The translations under genes and the position numbers were made by a program. The notes beneath the pieces are model-generated. The model was not told where the DNA came from. It made no database searches and saw nothing but the letters and a program-made list of their open reading frames with translations. Of a stretch of DNA of 64,000 nucleotides, positions 35,001 through 45,841 are shown piece after piece; positions within the stretch are counted from its first letter, which is position 1; the number at the start of each line of letters is the position of its first letter. The DNA is taken from positions 52,345,590 through 52,409,589 of the forward strand of contig OZ020267.1 of NCBI GenBank assembly GCA_963971225.1. Direction: 5' to 3'. Source of the stretch: Melieria omissa. Taxonomy: Eukaryota > Arthropoda > Insecta > Diptera > Ulidiidae.

Positions 35001-35981
35001 GCCAGTTTTTGTTGATGCTGCTTGAATTTCGTTGGCATTTCTTTCTTCAAGGTGTAGTCGAACGCCGAATATCGAACAATGTTCGCCGTCTGTTGTTGTT
35101 CATTTGTGGTTTACCTAAAATTGGTTTTTTTGCTGTTGTTGTTTTCAATATTGTTTTCGTTTTGATTAGCAGCAGTGCGGAATTTTTGCTATTTTACATA
35201 TTATGGCTTAGCCATGACGTTCGGTCCAGCGAAACGTGTAGTTTCTTTTCTTGTGCTATTTGCACAATGCGAAAATATTTGACAAGCAAAAGGTTGTTTG
35301 TTATTTTTATAGTTTTTGTTTTGTGATTATTTGAGTTTGTTTTTTCTCTAAAAGTTAAGAATATTTGATGTGGCGCCATTTCTTGGAATTTATTTACGAA
35401 AAAACAAATTGGTAGGCTTGTCGTTGGGGGTGTTCACGATTTGTATGAACTGCTTTACATGAAAGAAAATTTGTCCTAAACAACAAAGCATTGCATGGGT
35501 GGTAGAGTTGCCACATTCAGAAAATGTGAATGTGTATTGCCTCGAACACATTGACAACTGCAGCGACATGACTACATCTGTCAAAATATGGGATCAGAAC
35601 GTTCGTGTAGAGGCGATTATTTTTACGACTTAAGAACCAATATAGAACTATTCTCAATTTTGTAGGCGAGAGAACATAAGCAATTAACATCACTGCTTCA
35701 AAACAGATACTTTTAAAAGCGGTTTTTTTACCTTTGCGGTTTGATTTGAACGACAACAATTACAAATTTGTTAGTATTTGAATTCAAATTTACTAAATAG
35801 CTGTAAAAATTATTAGGCATTGTCATTTGTTTTACATTGGTAGAAAGATAAAATGATTATAGAAGAATACTTAATCCTCCGATGATCAACAAGTTCCATA
35901 GGGACCTATGACGTTTTTAAATGCAATTATATTGTATTGTATACGGTTTTGCCTATCTGTCTGTAATAAAAATTATATATA
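35001..35981. other. Gene-free DNA
   Basis: No supported gene. (GTT)n runs occur near 35090-35145. The 111-codon frame at 34991 is Leu/Phe/Val-rich without motifs and probably non-coding. Confidence 0.5.
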
Positions 35982-36716
35982 TCAGGTGTACAACTTTGCT
36001 TCCGCCGTTTTTTTCCAAAATTAAAAGCTTTATTGCGAAAAAGTGCTTACAGATGTATTATTCAAAGTATTGTCCGTCGCTAGCGACAACTTTCTCCCAT
36101 CTTTCCGGCAATTTTCGGATCCCGGCTCGAAAAAAGGAGTCCTCTTTTGACGCTATCCATGAAGCAATCCATTTTTCCAATTCTTCGAAGGATTGAAAAT
36201 GTTGATCTGCCAGGCCGTGTGCCATCGAACGGAATAGGTGGAAGTCAGAAGGGGCGACATCTGGGGAATACGGCGGGTGGGGCAAGACTTCCCATTTCAG
36301 CGTTTGCAGGTACTTTTTGACCACTTTTGCGACGTGAGGCCGAGCATTGTCGTGTTGGAGGATGACTTTGTCATGTCGCTCTTGATATTTTTAAAACGTT
36401 GAAACCACTCCCGACACGTTCTTTCACTCAGAGCAGCATCATTTCTGAGAGCATTCGATGCGCTTCAGCTGCATTTTTTTTCGAATTGTAACAGAAAAGT
36501 AAAACTTCCCGCAAATGGCGAGAATTGGGCACATAAACGGACATTTTCGAGCGTGAATAATACGAAAACAAGAACAACTGTCACTGAAACGGCGATGACA
36601 ATTCGTTAGGCACTGTCCACACTCACTTTAAAGGCATTACCATCTATGTATTTCAACCAGCCTCAGCCGGTACAGCCACCTATCGGAAAACGGCGGAAGC
36701 AAAGTTGTACACCTGA
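35982..36716 (-). mobile_element. Mariner deletion derivative, copy A (735 bp)
   Basis: The ends TCAGGTGTACAACTTTGC and its inverse continue through TTCCGCCGTTTT and lie between TA dinucleotides (35980-35981 and 36717-36718). It is almost identical to copy B (42393-43314) over the shared parts. It has a different internal deletion: it keeps a piece around HDNARPHVAK but loses most of the helix-turn-helix region. Near-identity of the two copies argues for recent activity. Confidence 0.93.
36058..36544 (-). pseudogene. mauritiana-type transposase remnant (copy A)
   Basis: Read on the minus strand from ATG at 36544, it starts MSVYVPNSRHLREVLLFCYN and SKKNAAEAHRML. A 7-bp deletion relative to copy B (near 36450) then shifts frame, and a larger deletion follows. 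Downstream it resumes with the second-Asp block HDNARPHVAK and continues KKYLQTLKWEVLPHPPYSPD to RWEKVVASDGQYFE at 36058. The first catalytic Asp region is gone. Confidence 0.88.
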
Positions 36717-36718
36717 TA

Positions 36719-38419
36719 TAATAAATTTCTTTTAAATCTGTTAACCCATTTCTTAGTATAAATTCCCAGCATGTCTGTTTCTTCCAGCACAGTTCTCACA
36801 TATCGTGAATACCGCTATTCAATTTCTTTCCCAAACCGTCGTATGTAAAACCTGTTTCTTTCGTTTCGTCCCACTGTTTTGACTACAAAAATCAGCAAAC
36901 CGTTTTCAGACCCCCTCGTCCCTCAAATGTGGCTCTATTTGAATTAATTTACGTCCATAACTCTCATTCTAGCAGGTCGGTAATAAATTATTGGGCGCCA
37001 CAATGCCTTCTTTAAATAATGGCTGCGCTCGATAGTTGAAAATATTTTGCCAATGATTTAATTGATGTCAAAAAAAACTCGTGTAATCACAGCAAATGAA
37101 AAATGATATTGAAACAAGTTAAAAGTGAATGTAAATGTTTTTTTGTAACATTATTTCTACCTGTGTGTTTGCTCCAGTGCGTGTCTGGCAAAAATGCAAA
37201 TTAACCTGTTGTGGTGTGTGTGGTTTGTGTGCTGAAACATAAACGAATACTCGATTAATTCAACCTGAGAGTTAATTCGATTCGATTAACTGGCGCTGAA
37301 ACTGTTTCCGAACGTACAATTTATTTTGTGCTTATCTCTTAAATTATGTAAATAACTGTGTCCAGGGAAAATAGCTGAGCATTAACTGAAAACCAAATAA
37401 AATTATTGTAAATCATTTCAAGCCAAGCGAAGCCATAGTTTACAACACCATGGTTGATTGTTGCCGGATTCGGGCCGCTGCATCTTTATCTATCTTTGTA
37501 AACGAATGCAACTTTATGCGATTATCACTCGAGTGCGTGGCTTGAGCGGCGATAAAACGCACTGCAGATAACGCAGTTCACTTTCATTGCAAATGACGAG
37601 ACTCTATTGACAGACGTGCGACTGCAGCGGGATTTGTGCAGCGACACGAGGCAGTGGGGGCCTCAAGTTAGTATTGGAGCTATTCACTCGAGAGTTTGTT
37701 GTGATGATAAGTTGACCCACATATCAGTTGTGCTTCACATTAGTTTGAAGAGGTTTGGCTGCTGTTGGCATTTGACTGGCACTCATTTACTTGTTCTACC
37801 AACTCGCTCTGCAGTTGTCTACTTTGGTTTGCGGTACACATACAAAAATGAAAAAAAAATCTTTAAAACTATTCTAAACTACTCAAAATATGATTACGGG
37901 TTATCTGCTTTCTTCTGAATTAATATGAAAATTTGATTTAAACCTAATTCCCAGAATTTTTAGTAACGTAACGTAAACCCAGAAGTGAGACTGTCAGGCT
38001 TATATGAGCTAAATTACTAAACAAATTTGTTTGAAAAGTACAAAAACTGTCTAAAATGTTAAATTTATAAATGCAATATAATTCTAACATTCCATTAGAG
38101 GATTACATAAAATAATGGAATCGAAAATCACCATTTGAAATCTTTAGTGAGACTGTTTGGCTCATTTCTTGGAATTAGGGTTAACCATACTGGTGTCTCA
38201 AATAAACTGAACTAGAGACTGAAATTAGCTGAAGACTGGACTACAGATTGTGTTATTGGCTTTTGAAAGAGTAGAAGATATTGTAGACTACATCATCCTT
38301 CATTGTGACGTTGTATTATTCAGAAAACAGCATTGATTAAAGAGATACTCACCTGAACATAGAAAGTTACAAAAATTAAAAAGATTTGATTTGGCATGTC
38401 GACCACGTAGAGGTCTATT
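36719..38419. other. Gene-free DNA
   Basis: No supported gene. The 37440-37780 part is somewhat GC-richer and carries a 103-codon frame without a motif. Sequence is otherwise ordinary. Confidence 0.5.
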
Positions 38420-39085
38420 AGGTTCCTAGCAATACTGTATAGAAGTCTCTTGACCAAATCAAGTAAAGAGTTCACTCCAAGCCTGAATGTCCTGAATACT
38501 TATTGGCAAGTCCCAGGGGTATCGTACGCAACTGTGAGGTGGAGCGGGTATGCTGCTCACCAGGGCCTCGTCCTTCTTCCCAGTGGGGGCTCCACTTGTA
38601 TCGGCCAAGTTGATGATCAAACAATTTCATCAAAATGAAACAAACGAATTGTGGTCTCAGGAACAGACCAGCAATATCTCCCGATTAACTTGGCCAGTCT
38701 ATAACATGAAACTGACCAATCATCTGCTTGAATACACTGAACTAAATAAGCACAACAGTCTCGGTGCTCACAGGTCACTGTTTTATGGGTAAGCATGCGG
38801 AAAGGAGGAGGATACTGTAATTCAATGACTTCTGTCGAGGGTGCGAATTCGAGGGGGACACCATTCTCCATTAGTCAGAAGGAAACATAAGTTTCTAGGC
38901 TCTCGAACTATCGCCTCTGAATATCAGGGATGTAGTCAGGTTCATAATGGAATCTTCTTGGATCTCAGCGCTGTAAGTGGGAGTCTCACCATGCACTGTG
39001 GTACCGCAATGAGCCACAAGTTGTGCTTAACGGAGCTTTTCACGCAGAAGGCTGCCACTCCAACCTCATCTAACCCTGCAAGTGT
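38420..39085 (+). pseudogene. LINE 3' fragment (RNase H tail and zinc-knuckle region)
   Basis: It parallels the better copy at 50780-51946. The YWQVPG block at about 38498 is the end of an RNase H domain. LTKSSKEF precedes it, the EYTELNKHNSLGA and TGHCF-type region follows at 38730-38790, then CRG-type residues at 38829 and a decayed FLGS block at 38895. The final untranslated tail GAAGGCTGCCACTCCAACC lies at 39047-39065. It has multiple frameshifts and cannot make a protein. The tail identity shows both belong to one family. Confidence 0.75.
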
Positions 39086-39810
39086 CCCTGGATAAACCAA
39101 TGTTGTTCTTGAGACAGTAAGGTATGAGCAGAGAATACGTTGCAGAGCTTGGCTGCCACTCTGTTCTACACATTTCCACAACTATCGTCGCCATTAATGC
39201 TAAAACACTTATGACAAATAGTGGGTGTGCGAACTATTGTGTTCCTTCCTCCTTCGATTGAGCAGGAAAATTGTATTTGAGAAAAGATCCTATAAAACTA
39301 TAACTTACTAAACTGGCCATAACAACCCGTTACCGGGTGGAGGCTCTCTTCAGGCGCCCCTTATTTGTGCGCGCCTTTTCCAAGAGATGATAGGTCCTCG
39401 TGAACTTGGTCCTTTCCCGGAGACATGGTTTCCCTCTTCGCCGTCGACCACCAACTACCGCATCAAGTACTGTCAAAACTATTCGTGTTTAAAAAAACTG
39501 TCATGGAAAATCTAAGTGAGCTTTGTAAAATAGAATAGAGTTCCAGATAGAGCAGACAAAATCTCATCATAAGCAAAAGTAAATGGATACAAACTCATTT
39601 AATTAGTCCTATCTGTACCTTCTAACCACGATTCTTCCAATTAATGATATCAAAAGGGCGCTGAAGTTAAACGGTGCTAATTTTTGCTAGTCAACCTAAT
39701 CGGTTTGCAAAACCAAGCTAATTCCTGTAATCGTTAGTTCTGAAATCTCTGCAGTGGAGCGACAGTACAAAGTTGGTTTATCCTATATTAAACAATTTAC
39801 ATTGGATCTC
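39086..39810. other. Unassigned DNA with an open GC-richer patch
   Basis: No gene is supported. At 39312-39480 the plus strand reads NNPLPGGGSLQAPLICARLF and on to SPSTTNYRIKYC without a stop. It is GC-richer than its flanks and could be a transposon coding relic, but I do not recognise it. Confidence 0.35.
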
Positions 39811-39852
39811 CATAGGGCATCTCCATAGAGCTCTCCATAGAGATGCCCTATG
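39811..39852. repeat. Hairpin (inverted repeat) abutting the SINE
   Basis: CATAGGGCATCTC at 39811-39823 and its exact inverse GAGATGCCCTATG at 39840-39852 flank CATAGAGCTCTCCATA, itself imperfectly palindromic. The right arm ends two bases before the SINE tail (the G at 39853 is shared or adjacent). Confidence 0.85.
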
Positions 39853-39853
39853 G

Positions 39854-40239
39854 GTTAGGTTAGGTTATGGTGGCTGCCTCTGTAAGAGACACACTCGGAG
39901 TCCTATTGTGAGGCCCATTCGGATACCACATATTTCAATCGTTTTTGAAATAAGTATGGAACACTGTTTTTCCAACATGTGTTACAACCCACATTTCAAA
40001 CGGATGAGGGGGAGGTGACCTACAGTTTAACGCCGAATCCGAACAGCGGTATTGCGTAATTTTTCTTTCACACTTGGAAGTTTTGCCATTCAAGAGCAGA
40101 CTTGTGCGATTCTTGTAATTCTCATTTGCTTAATGTGAATAGCGACAGAAGTAGATCAGCGTTTCACCAGCCCAATCTAGGAATCGAACCTAAAGCCTCT
40201 AATATGAGAAGCCAGCGCGCTACCCCCTACTATGGAAGC
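39854..40239 (-). mobile_element. tRNA-derived SINE (full-length-like)
   Basis: On the minus strand the unit begins with a tRNA-like head: GGCTTCCATAG, an A-box-like TAGTAGGGGG (40232-40223), an anticodon-loop-like TCTCATA (40209-40203, CAT as in elongator Met tRNA) and a perfect B box GGTTCGATTCC (40190-40180). These are internal RNA polymerase III promoter elements. A body of about 270 bp follows (GATTCGGCGTTAAACTG, ACATGTTGGAAAAACAGTG), then the tail AGAGGCAGCCACC and AACCTAACCTAA. The tRNA head cannot fold as a working tRNA, so this is not a tRNA gene. A 5'-truncated copy is at 54708-54916. Confidence 0.85.
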
Positions 40240-41739
40240 CGTCTTGTCTTTATGGATACTCAGACTGAATTTCATTCTTTTCTCATGCCGTACTCCAGAC
40301 TTATGTAAACCATTTGGAGGATTAGAGATACTCTGATAAATTGTTCATTCGATAGTGGGATCTTGGCCTTTTAGTCGGCTGTTTTGTTATTTTCTATACC
40401 CTAATAACTCAGTACTCAATAGATGCCTAGAAGACGCACAGCACTTTTACGTTAAAATTTATGGAAGAGATTTCTACAAAGATTTATTACGTATTTTTCA
40501 TAAGCTGATGCTTCACATTCCTGCAACGCTATCGTCGCCATTAATGCATATTCCAGATTAGTGCATATTCACAATAATAATGTTCTTCCGAATCGCAATA
40601 AAAGGCCACACAATCGTTGTAACGAACTGCGCTGGCGATGTTGCAGCCAATGCTGAGTGCGTCGCATACGTAAATGAAGTGGATTTTTCGCGTCGCATGT
40701 GTGCTAAGTGCCCATCCATTATGCAAATGAGCTCAGCGCGCGTCGTGACGCGCCAACATGCGGCTGACACGCGAAATGACATCTCTCTGACGCGTTGCGC
40801 ATCGCTCGGGAATGGGCTCGAATCTGAATCTAATGTCGCGGCACGGACCATTTGAGCTGTTGTGCCAATTGTTTGCGATTGGGTGGCGGGGGCTGGCAGC
40901 TGCAGCGCACAACTCAACGCAAATGCCTAATGCCTAATGGCGTGTAAAGTGGCTGTGAGCTACGCCAATGCCGAACAATGCGCAGTAAGCGCCCAATGAA
41001 AGAAACGAAACGAGGCGCACGCACATCCCGGTCGGGTGCGGGGTTCGTATTGCTTTATTAGCGACACGCCTAATTGGGCTGAATTAAATAAATGTCGCGC
41101 CCAGTCGGGCCACCCTTGTGGGCGGCGCAGGTGTGACATTGCCACATGAAAAACTATAATTAGCAAGCGCCAAAATTGTTTGTCGCGCTCGGTGTGCGGT
41201 GCTGAAAGTTACTAAGACACTAAAAGTTAGTGTGAGTTTTGTTTGCATTTGATTGGGTGTATAAAAGTTTATCGATAACCGTTAATATTTGCTGCGTTAA
41301 TCAAACTTGAATTCAATTTGCCGTATGTTGTTAATTTGTTTATGAAAGCTTCATAATTGTTCGCCGTCTTTCAATTAAGAACTCATTTGGCTTAAGTTTA
41401 GAATAAAAGTTGAGGTAATTCTCATGAAGTTTGTTTTCTTTCTTTTTGTATTTCTGACGTTGAGTGCGTTTAAGTTTAATTCAAGTTTTTCAACGTATGA
41501 TTATGCGTTTGCCTCTTTGGGAGGTTTATAACTTTTGAACAAAGGCCTGTTATATTTTTTTAATACTAGTATTAATGTACCTTTTCCCAGAGTTCTAGTC
41601 CATATAAGTTAATTTTCGATCTGCCAGAATTAATATAGTAAGTAAAAACCAAAGTTAATAAATTTCTGGGCAGTCAATCGATTTAGATGAGGAGGCATTA
41701 CCAGAAAAATCCGGGGAACTCAAAAGTGAATTTTACTTG
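40240..41739. other. Gene-free DNA with GC-richer island
   Basis: 40600-41200 is GC-richer, with CGCGCGTCGTGACGCG and CAGGTGTGACATTGCC words. Open frames on both strands (91 and 119 codons) are motif-free. It could be a regulatory element. Confidence 0.4.
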
Positions 41740-42075
41740 AAAAAATTTTGTTATTAAATTAATTATTAAAAATTTTTTTTTAGTTTTTTTATTAAAAAAA
41801 TTACTTTTTTTTATTAAAAAAATTGTTTGTTTTTATTAAAATTTTTTTTTAAATTTTTTTTATTAAAAAAATGGTTTTTTTATTAAAAAAAAATTTTTTT
41901 TTATTAAAAAAATGTTTTTTTTTTGTATTAAAAAAATTATGTTTTTATTACAAATTTTTTTTTTTTAATTTAAATTTTTTTTTATTAACAATTTTTTTTT
42001 ATTAAACATTTTTTTTGAATTTTTTCAAAATTTTTGTTTTATTTCTTCAAAATTTTTTTTAATGTTTTTATGAAA
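41740..42075. repeat. Low-complexity TTTTTATTAAAAAA tract
   Basis: Over 300 bp consist almost only of runs of T joined by ATTAAAAAAAT, a degenerate ~25-30-bp unit. Confidence 0.85.
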
Positions 42076-42109
42076 AAGAAATTTTACCAAGTTAGAATTT
42101 TGGCACAGT

Positions 42110-42392
42110 TACCAAATTTTTTTTATATATATCTCATATAATATTTAACAACATATGTGTATCTTTTTAAAATTTTTTCACCGGCATGATACCTTCAGAA
42201 AATAAAATGTAATGTTTTAATTTTGTTTTAGATTTTGTGTGCGGTTCAATCACTAAAGTTTGTTTATATGTATATTTTTCATATAATATTTTACAACATA
42301 TATTTGCTCCTCATTTGTGTTCCACCTGCATGTAATTTTTAAATTTTTTTTAGGTTATGTTTGCCGTACAATCACCAATTTGTTTCTATATA
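42110..42392. repeat. Diverged tandem duplication (~125 bp x 2)
   Basis: CATATAATATTTAACAACATAT (first 20 bases at 42135) recurs near 42280 with one extra T. TTTGTGTGCGGTTCAATCAC (42234) recurs as TATGTTTGCCGTACAATCAC (42356). The second unit ends where mariner copy B is inserted. Confidence 0.55.
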
Positions 42393-43314
42393 TCAGGTGT
42401 AAACCTTTGCTTCCGCCGTTTTTTTCCAAAATTAAAAGCTTTATTGCGAAAAAGTGCTTACAGATGTATTATTCAAAGTATTGTCCGTCGCTAGCGACAA
42501 CTTTCTCCCATCTTTCCGGCAATTTTCGGATCCCGGCTCGAAAAAAGGAGTCCTCTTTTGACGCTATCCATGAAGCAATCCATTTTTCCAATTCTTCGAA
42601 GGATTGAAAATGTTGATCTGCCAGGCCGTGTGCCATCGAACGGAATAGGTGGAAGTCAGAAGGGGCGACATCTGGGGAATACGGCGGGTGGGGCAAGACT
42701 TCCCATTTCAGCGTTTCCAGGTACTTTTTGACCACTTTTGCGACGTGAGGCGCTCGATGTCCCTCGGTTTCAACTCGTACGGCACCCAGTTTCCTTCTTT
42801 CTGAATCATGCCCAGGGCCTTGAGACGTTTTGAAATGGCTTGCTGACTCACTCCCAACGATTCGGCAAGCTCTTCTTGGGTTTGGCACGAATCTTCATCA
42901 AGCAATGCTTCTAGTTGTTCATCTTTGAAGGTTTTTTCTCTTCCACCACCATGTTTGTCTTCGACATCGAAATCACCATTTTTAAAACGTTGAAACCACT
43001 CCCGACACGTTCTTTCACTCAGAGCAGCATCACCGTAAGTTTCTGAGAGCATTCGATGCGCTTCAGCTGCATTTTTTTTCGAATTGTAACAGAAAAGTAA
43101 AACTTCCCGCAAATGGCGAGAATTGGGCACAGAAACGGACATTTTCGAGCGTGAATAATACGAAAACAGGAACAACTGTCACTGAAACGGCGATGACAAT
43201 TCGTTAGGCACTGTCCACACTCACTTTAAAGGCATTACCATCTATGTATTTCAACGAGCCTCAGCCGGTACAGCCACCTATCGGAAAACGGCGGAAGCAA
43301 AGTTGTACACCTGA
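42393..43314 (-). mobile_element. Mariner deletion derivative, copy B (922 bp)
   Basis: It has the same ends as copy A (TCAGGTGTA... with a small change, and the inverse GTACACCTGA at the right), between TA dinucleotides (42391-42392 and 43315-43316). It keeps the whole N-terminal DNA-binding domain and the C-terminal tail but lacks the catalytic centre. Its deletion differs from copy A's, so the two arose separately from one parent. Confidence 0.95.
42469..43142 (-). pseudogene. mauritiana-type transposase, catalytic core deleted (copy B)
   Basis: From ATG at 43142 it reads MSVSVPNSRHLREVLLFCYN, then AEAHRMLSETYGDAALSERT and CREWFQRFKNGDFDVEDKHG. The second helix-turn-helix SCQTQEELAESLGVSQQAIS and GNWVPYELKPRDIERLTSQK follow. 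A junction near 42755 shifts frame into VKKYLETLKWEVLPHPPYSP and the C-terminus ending at 42469. The first and second Asp blocks are lost and only the third (VAPSD) remains. An intact DNA-binding half could still bind ends if expressed, which is inference. Confidence 0.92.
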
Positions 43315-43344
43315 TATTTCTCACATAGCGCTTTAAAATATATA

Positions 43345-44582
43345 CAGTCTGTTCACTAAGAAACGATTATCTGTTACACCCTGTGTAACGATGACACATG
43401 ACGGTAAATACATCAGCTGATTTTGTTTAACCGTTCTGAAGTTTGAGAATTCAATTTTATACAAATTTTGCGATTGTTTTTAGTTATTTGAGCTGTTTTT
43501 GCAATGAGTGCCATTTACAAAAGACGTTTTGAAGCGTACTTCTTGACAAAGCATCCGCAGGGGCCAAAATGGACCGCAGAGCAGGCCGCCAAGTATATGG
43601 TGACGACGCTCATTTTTGTTACGAGCTGGTCTAACCGCTACGAGTTGACTGGAAATGTTGACGACGAGCAGAGGTCCAAAACGGAAGATTTTTGCCGATG
43701 GCCAGTGTTTTTTTGAAATTTCCTTCAATTACCTTAAAGGGAGCGCAAAAAAACTTACCGATCATAGAATAGATATATCACTGAATACGATAAGGAAAAT
43801 ACTTAAGGAAAAAAGCATCGTGTACAATAGTGTACGGAACAAACTATTATCACAAAAACATATAGAAAAACGCTTGCACTGGGCAAAGGAAAATATGAAT
43901 CGTGACTGGACTGAAACAATTTTCACCGATGAATCTTCTTTTTGGTTAAACAAGATAATGACACGTTTTTGGTCAGAAAAAGGTTTTAAAACTGTGTAAA
44001 GAACGGTTAAGCACCCAGCAAAGGTTTATGTTTATGACTGTTTTTCAGCCACTTGGAGTTTTTACATGCTTTACTGAAAACTTGAACGCACCAAAAATGT
44101 TAAAACTTTACCGAAAAGACATTACTATCTGCATGGAAGCTGTATGGAAAAAATAATCGCGTCTGGGTACTGCAGGAGGACAATGATCCACAGCATCGAA
44201 GTCGCCTTTGTACTAAGTGGAAAGAAAAAAACGATATCGAAACGATGGATTGGCCATCCCAGTCCCCCGATGCAAACCCAATCGAAAATGTTTGGGCTCT
44301 AATGAAGCAGAAAATTTGCCAAAAAAAATTTGACAACAACAAAACAGTTAAAAGCTGCACTTAAAAAATATGGAGAAGTTTTTCATTGACGTATGCACAG
44401 ATTTTAGCAGCAAGTTGTGAGCGAAGATGTCAGGCTATTTTAGATAGTAATGGTGATTGGACGATCTTATTATTTATATTCCAAATATACGTCCGATACA
44501 ATTTTAAAGAAAATAATAAATTAAAAACAAAAAAGTTATTTATTTTCTTTTTATGGGTGATCGTTATTTAGTGATCAGACTG
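43345..44582 (+). mobile_element. Tc1-type (DD34E) transposon
   Basis: The left end CAGTCTGTTCACTAAGAAAC and the right end (inverse of CAGTCTGATCACTAAATAAC) lie between TA dinucleotides (43343-43344 and 44583-44584). Length is 1238 bp with a decayed transposase inside. It starts only 28 bp after the TA of mariner copy B. Confidence 0.92.
43504..44340 (+). pseudogene. Tc1-type transposase, decayed
   Basis: ATG 43504 starts MSAIYKRRFEAYFLTKHPQG. The first 70 codons hold a decayed DNA-binding region ending GNVDDEQRS. A frameshift leads into the 114-codon frame with DHRIDISLNTIRKILKEK, HWAKENMNRDW and IFTDESSFWLN (first Asp). TAA at 43997 interrupts, and another break lies near 44075. QEDNDPQHRS at 44178 carries the second Asp and SPDANPIENVW the Glu, 34 residues later in one frame, so it is DD34E. 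It is inactive. Confidence 0.9.
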
Positions 44583-44584
44583 TA

Positions 44585-45331
44585 CGTTTGCCCTAATTTT
44601 TTTCCATCTTCGTGATACCTAAAAACAATAAAATGAAATTTTTGAATGCGTTAGAGGTGGGATCGAAGATCACTGAACAACCACAGCACTCATTTAGCCA
44701 ACTTTTGAGCAGATTCTATTCAATTTATGATCCATTGCAAGTTGTAAAGCTTTGTTCATGCTTCAAGCAAAAGATGACGTGAAAAACTTCACATGTGAAA
44801 AAAAGCAAATTTCTTTGAAGCGATTCAATGCAGGTCAATCGATCTGTGGTTTGACACTTAAGACCTAAGTTCAGTTATCTTATAACAATTGACTTTGTTC
44901 TTAATAAATCATAATTGAAACGAACAATGTCTGGTGAACAAAGTAGGTGTCATAGTTCATTCAAATGGCATTAAACAGACTAAGCGAACGGTGGTCTAGT
45001 TTTTTGTTGGTGTAAAAATGTTAGACAATAGTCAATGCCTTACATTGTGTTCGATAGGTCAGAGTTCGATTCGAACGTATGAATTGTTCGCCATAACAAT
45101 CACCAGTCATAGTTTCATTCAATTTCAAGAGATTTTGTTTAATATCGCACATTTTCTGCCACCAAATAAAGAATAGGGGTATTCACATTGCGCTCGTAAC
45201 TTCTAAGATTGGTACGGTAAATTTGTATGTTTGTTTTGTTTTGTAAAATAACCTAATTAACGCACTAACAAGTGATTCGTAGCCCCGGTTATTCGTTCGT
45301 TAGTTGGTACCAATATAGTTACATTTTTTAA
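44585..45331. other. Gene-free DNA
   Basis: No supported gene. A B-box-like AGTTCGATTCG at 45063-45073 has no convincing partner A box, so no tRNA or SINE is called. Confidence 0.45.
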
Positions 45332-45837
45332 CCCATTGCTGCCTAATGGGTAAAAATTTACCCATAAAAATTGATTTAAAAAAAAATCACAGAAAAGTTC
45401 GTGGTAGAGATATCATTGATAGGGATGGTTCGGGTAAAGATGGAACTTCCTTAGTCTAGTGGAGGTCATCCCAAAATTCCGCCATCTAGCTAGAGTTACC
45501 AGACTCCAAAAATTTTGAATTTTCCAGAGGTGGAATATCTGGCGAAACGTAGTGGCCTTAGACCTTCACAAACATCTGCATCCTAACTCACCTGTAAACA
45601 ATACTTCTTTTGTTCACGTGTTTAGATGATCACTTTAAAAGGTATGGAAAAAAGCTACCATTACTGCGTAATGGGTACAAAATACCCAATGAATATCTCA
45701 GCAACGTGCAGAGATAGAAAGCTGAAATTTTGTTTCTGATCATTTTGGGTCAATTCCAGGTCGTGTTTTTTATGAAATTGCAATTGTGCAATTTTATCAA
45801 AATCGTATGGGCGGAACTGGTAGCCGGCTTTAATGGG
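45332..45837. mobile_element. 506-bp TTAA-bounded element (piggyBac-like ends)
   Basis: It starts CCCATTGCTGCC directly after TTAA (45328-45331) and ends GGCTTTAATGGG directly before TTAA (45838-45841). Subterminal CCTAATGGGTAAAAATTTACC near 45352 and GTAATGGGTACAAAATACCC near 45669 repeat the motif in inverted form. No coding capacity. Its ends match those of the 83-bp element at 6286-6368, so this is a second member of a non-autonomous family. Confidence 0.78.
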
Positions 45838-45841
45838 TTAA

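Noticed and set aside
37500..37600. Core promoter near GATAAAACGCACTGCAG
   Set aside because: TATA-like and initiator-like words are too weak and no gene is visible downstream.
40180..40239. A genuine tRNA-Met gene
   Set aside because: Stem pairing is poor, the D arm is irregular and a SINE body follows directly; it is the SINE head.
45063..45073. B-box-like AGTTCGATTCG, possible tRNA or SINE
   Set aside because: No A box at tRNA spacing and no cloverleaf; the position is isolated.
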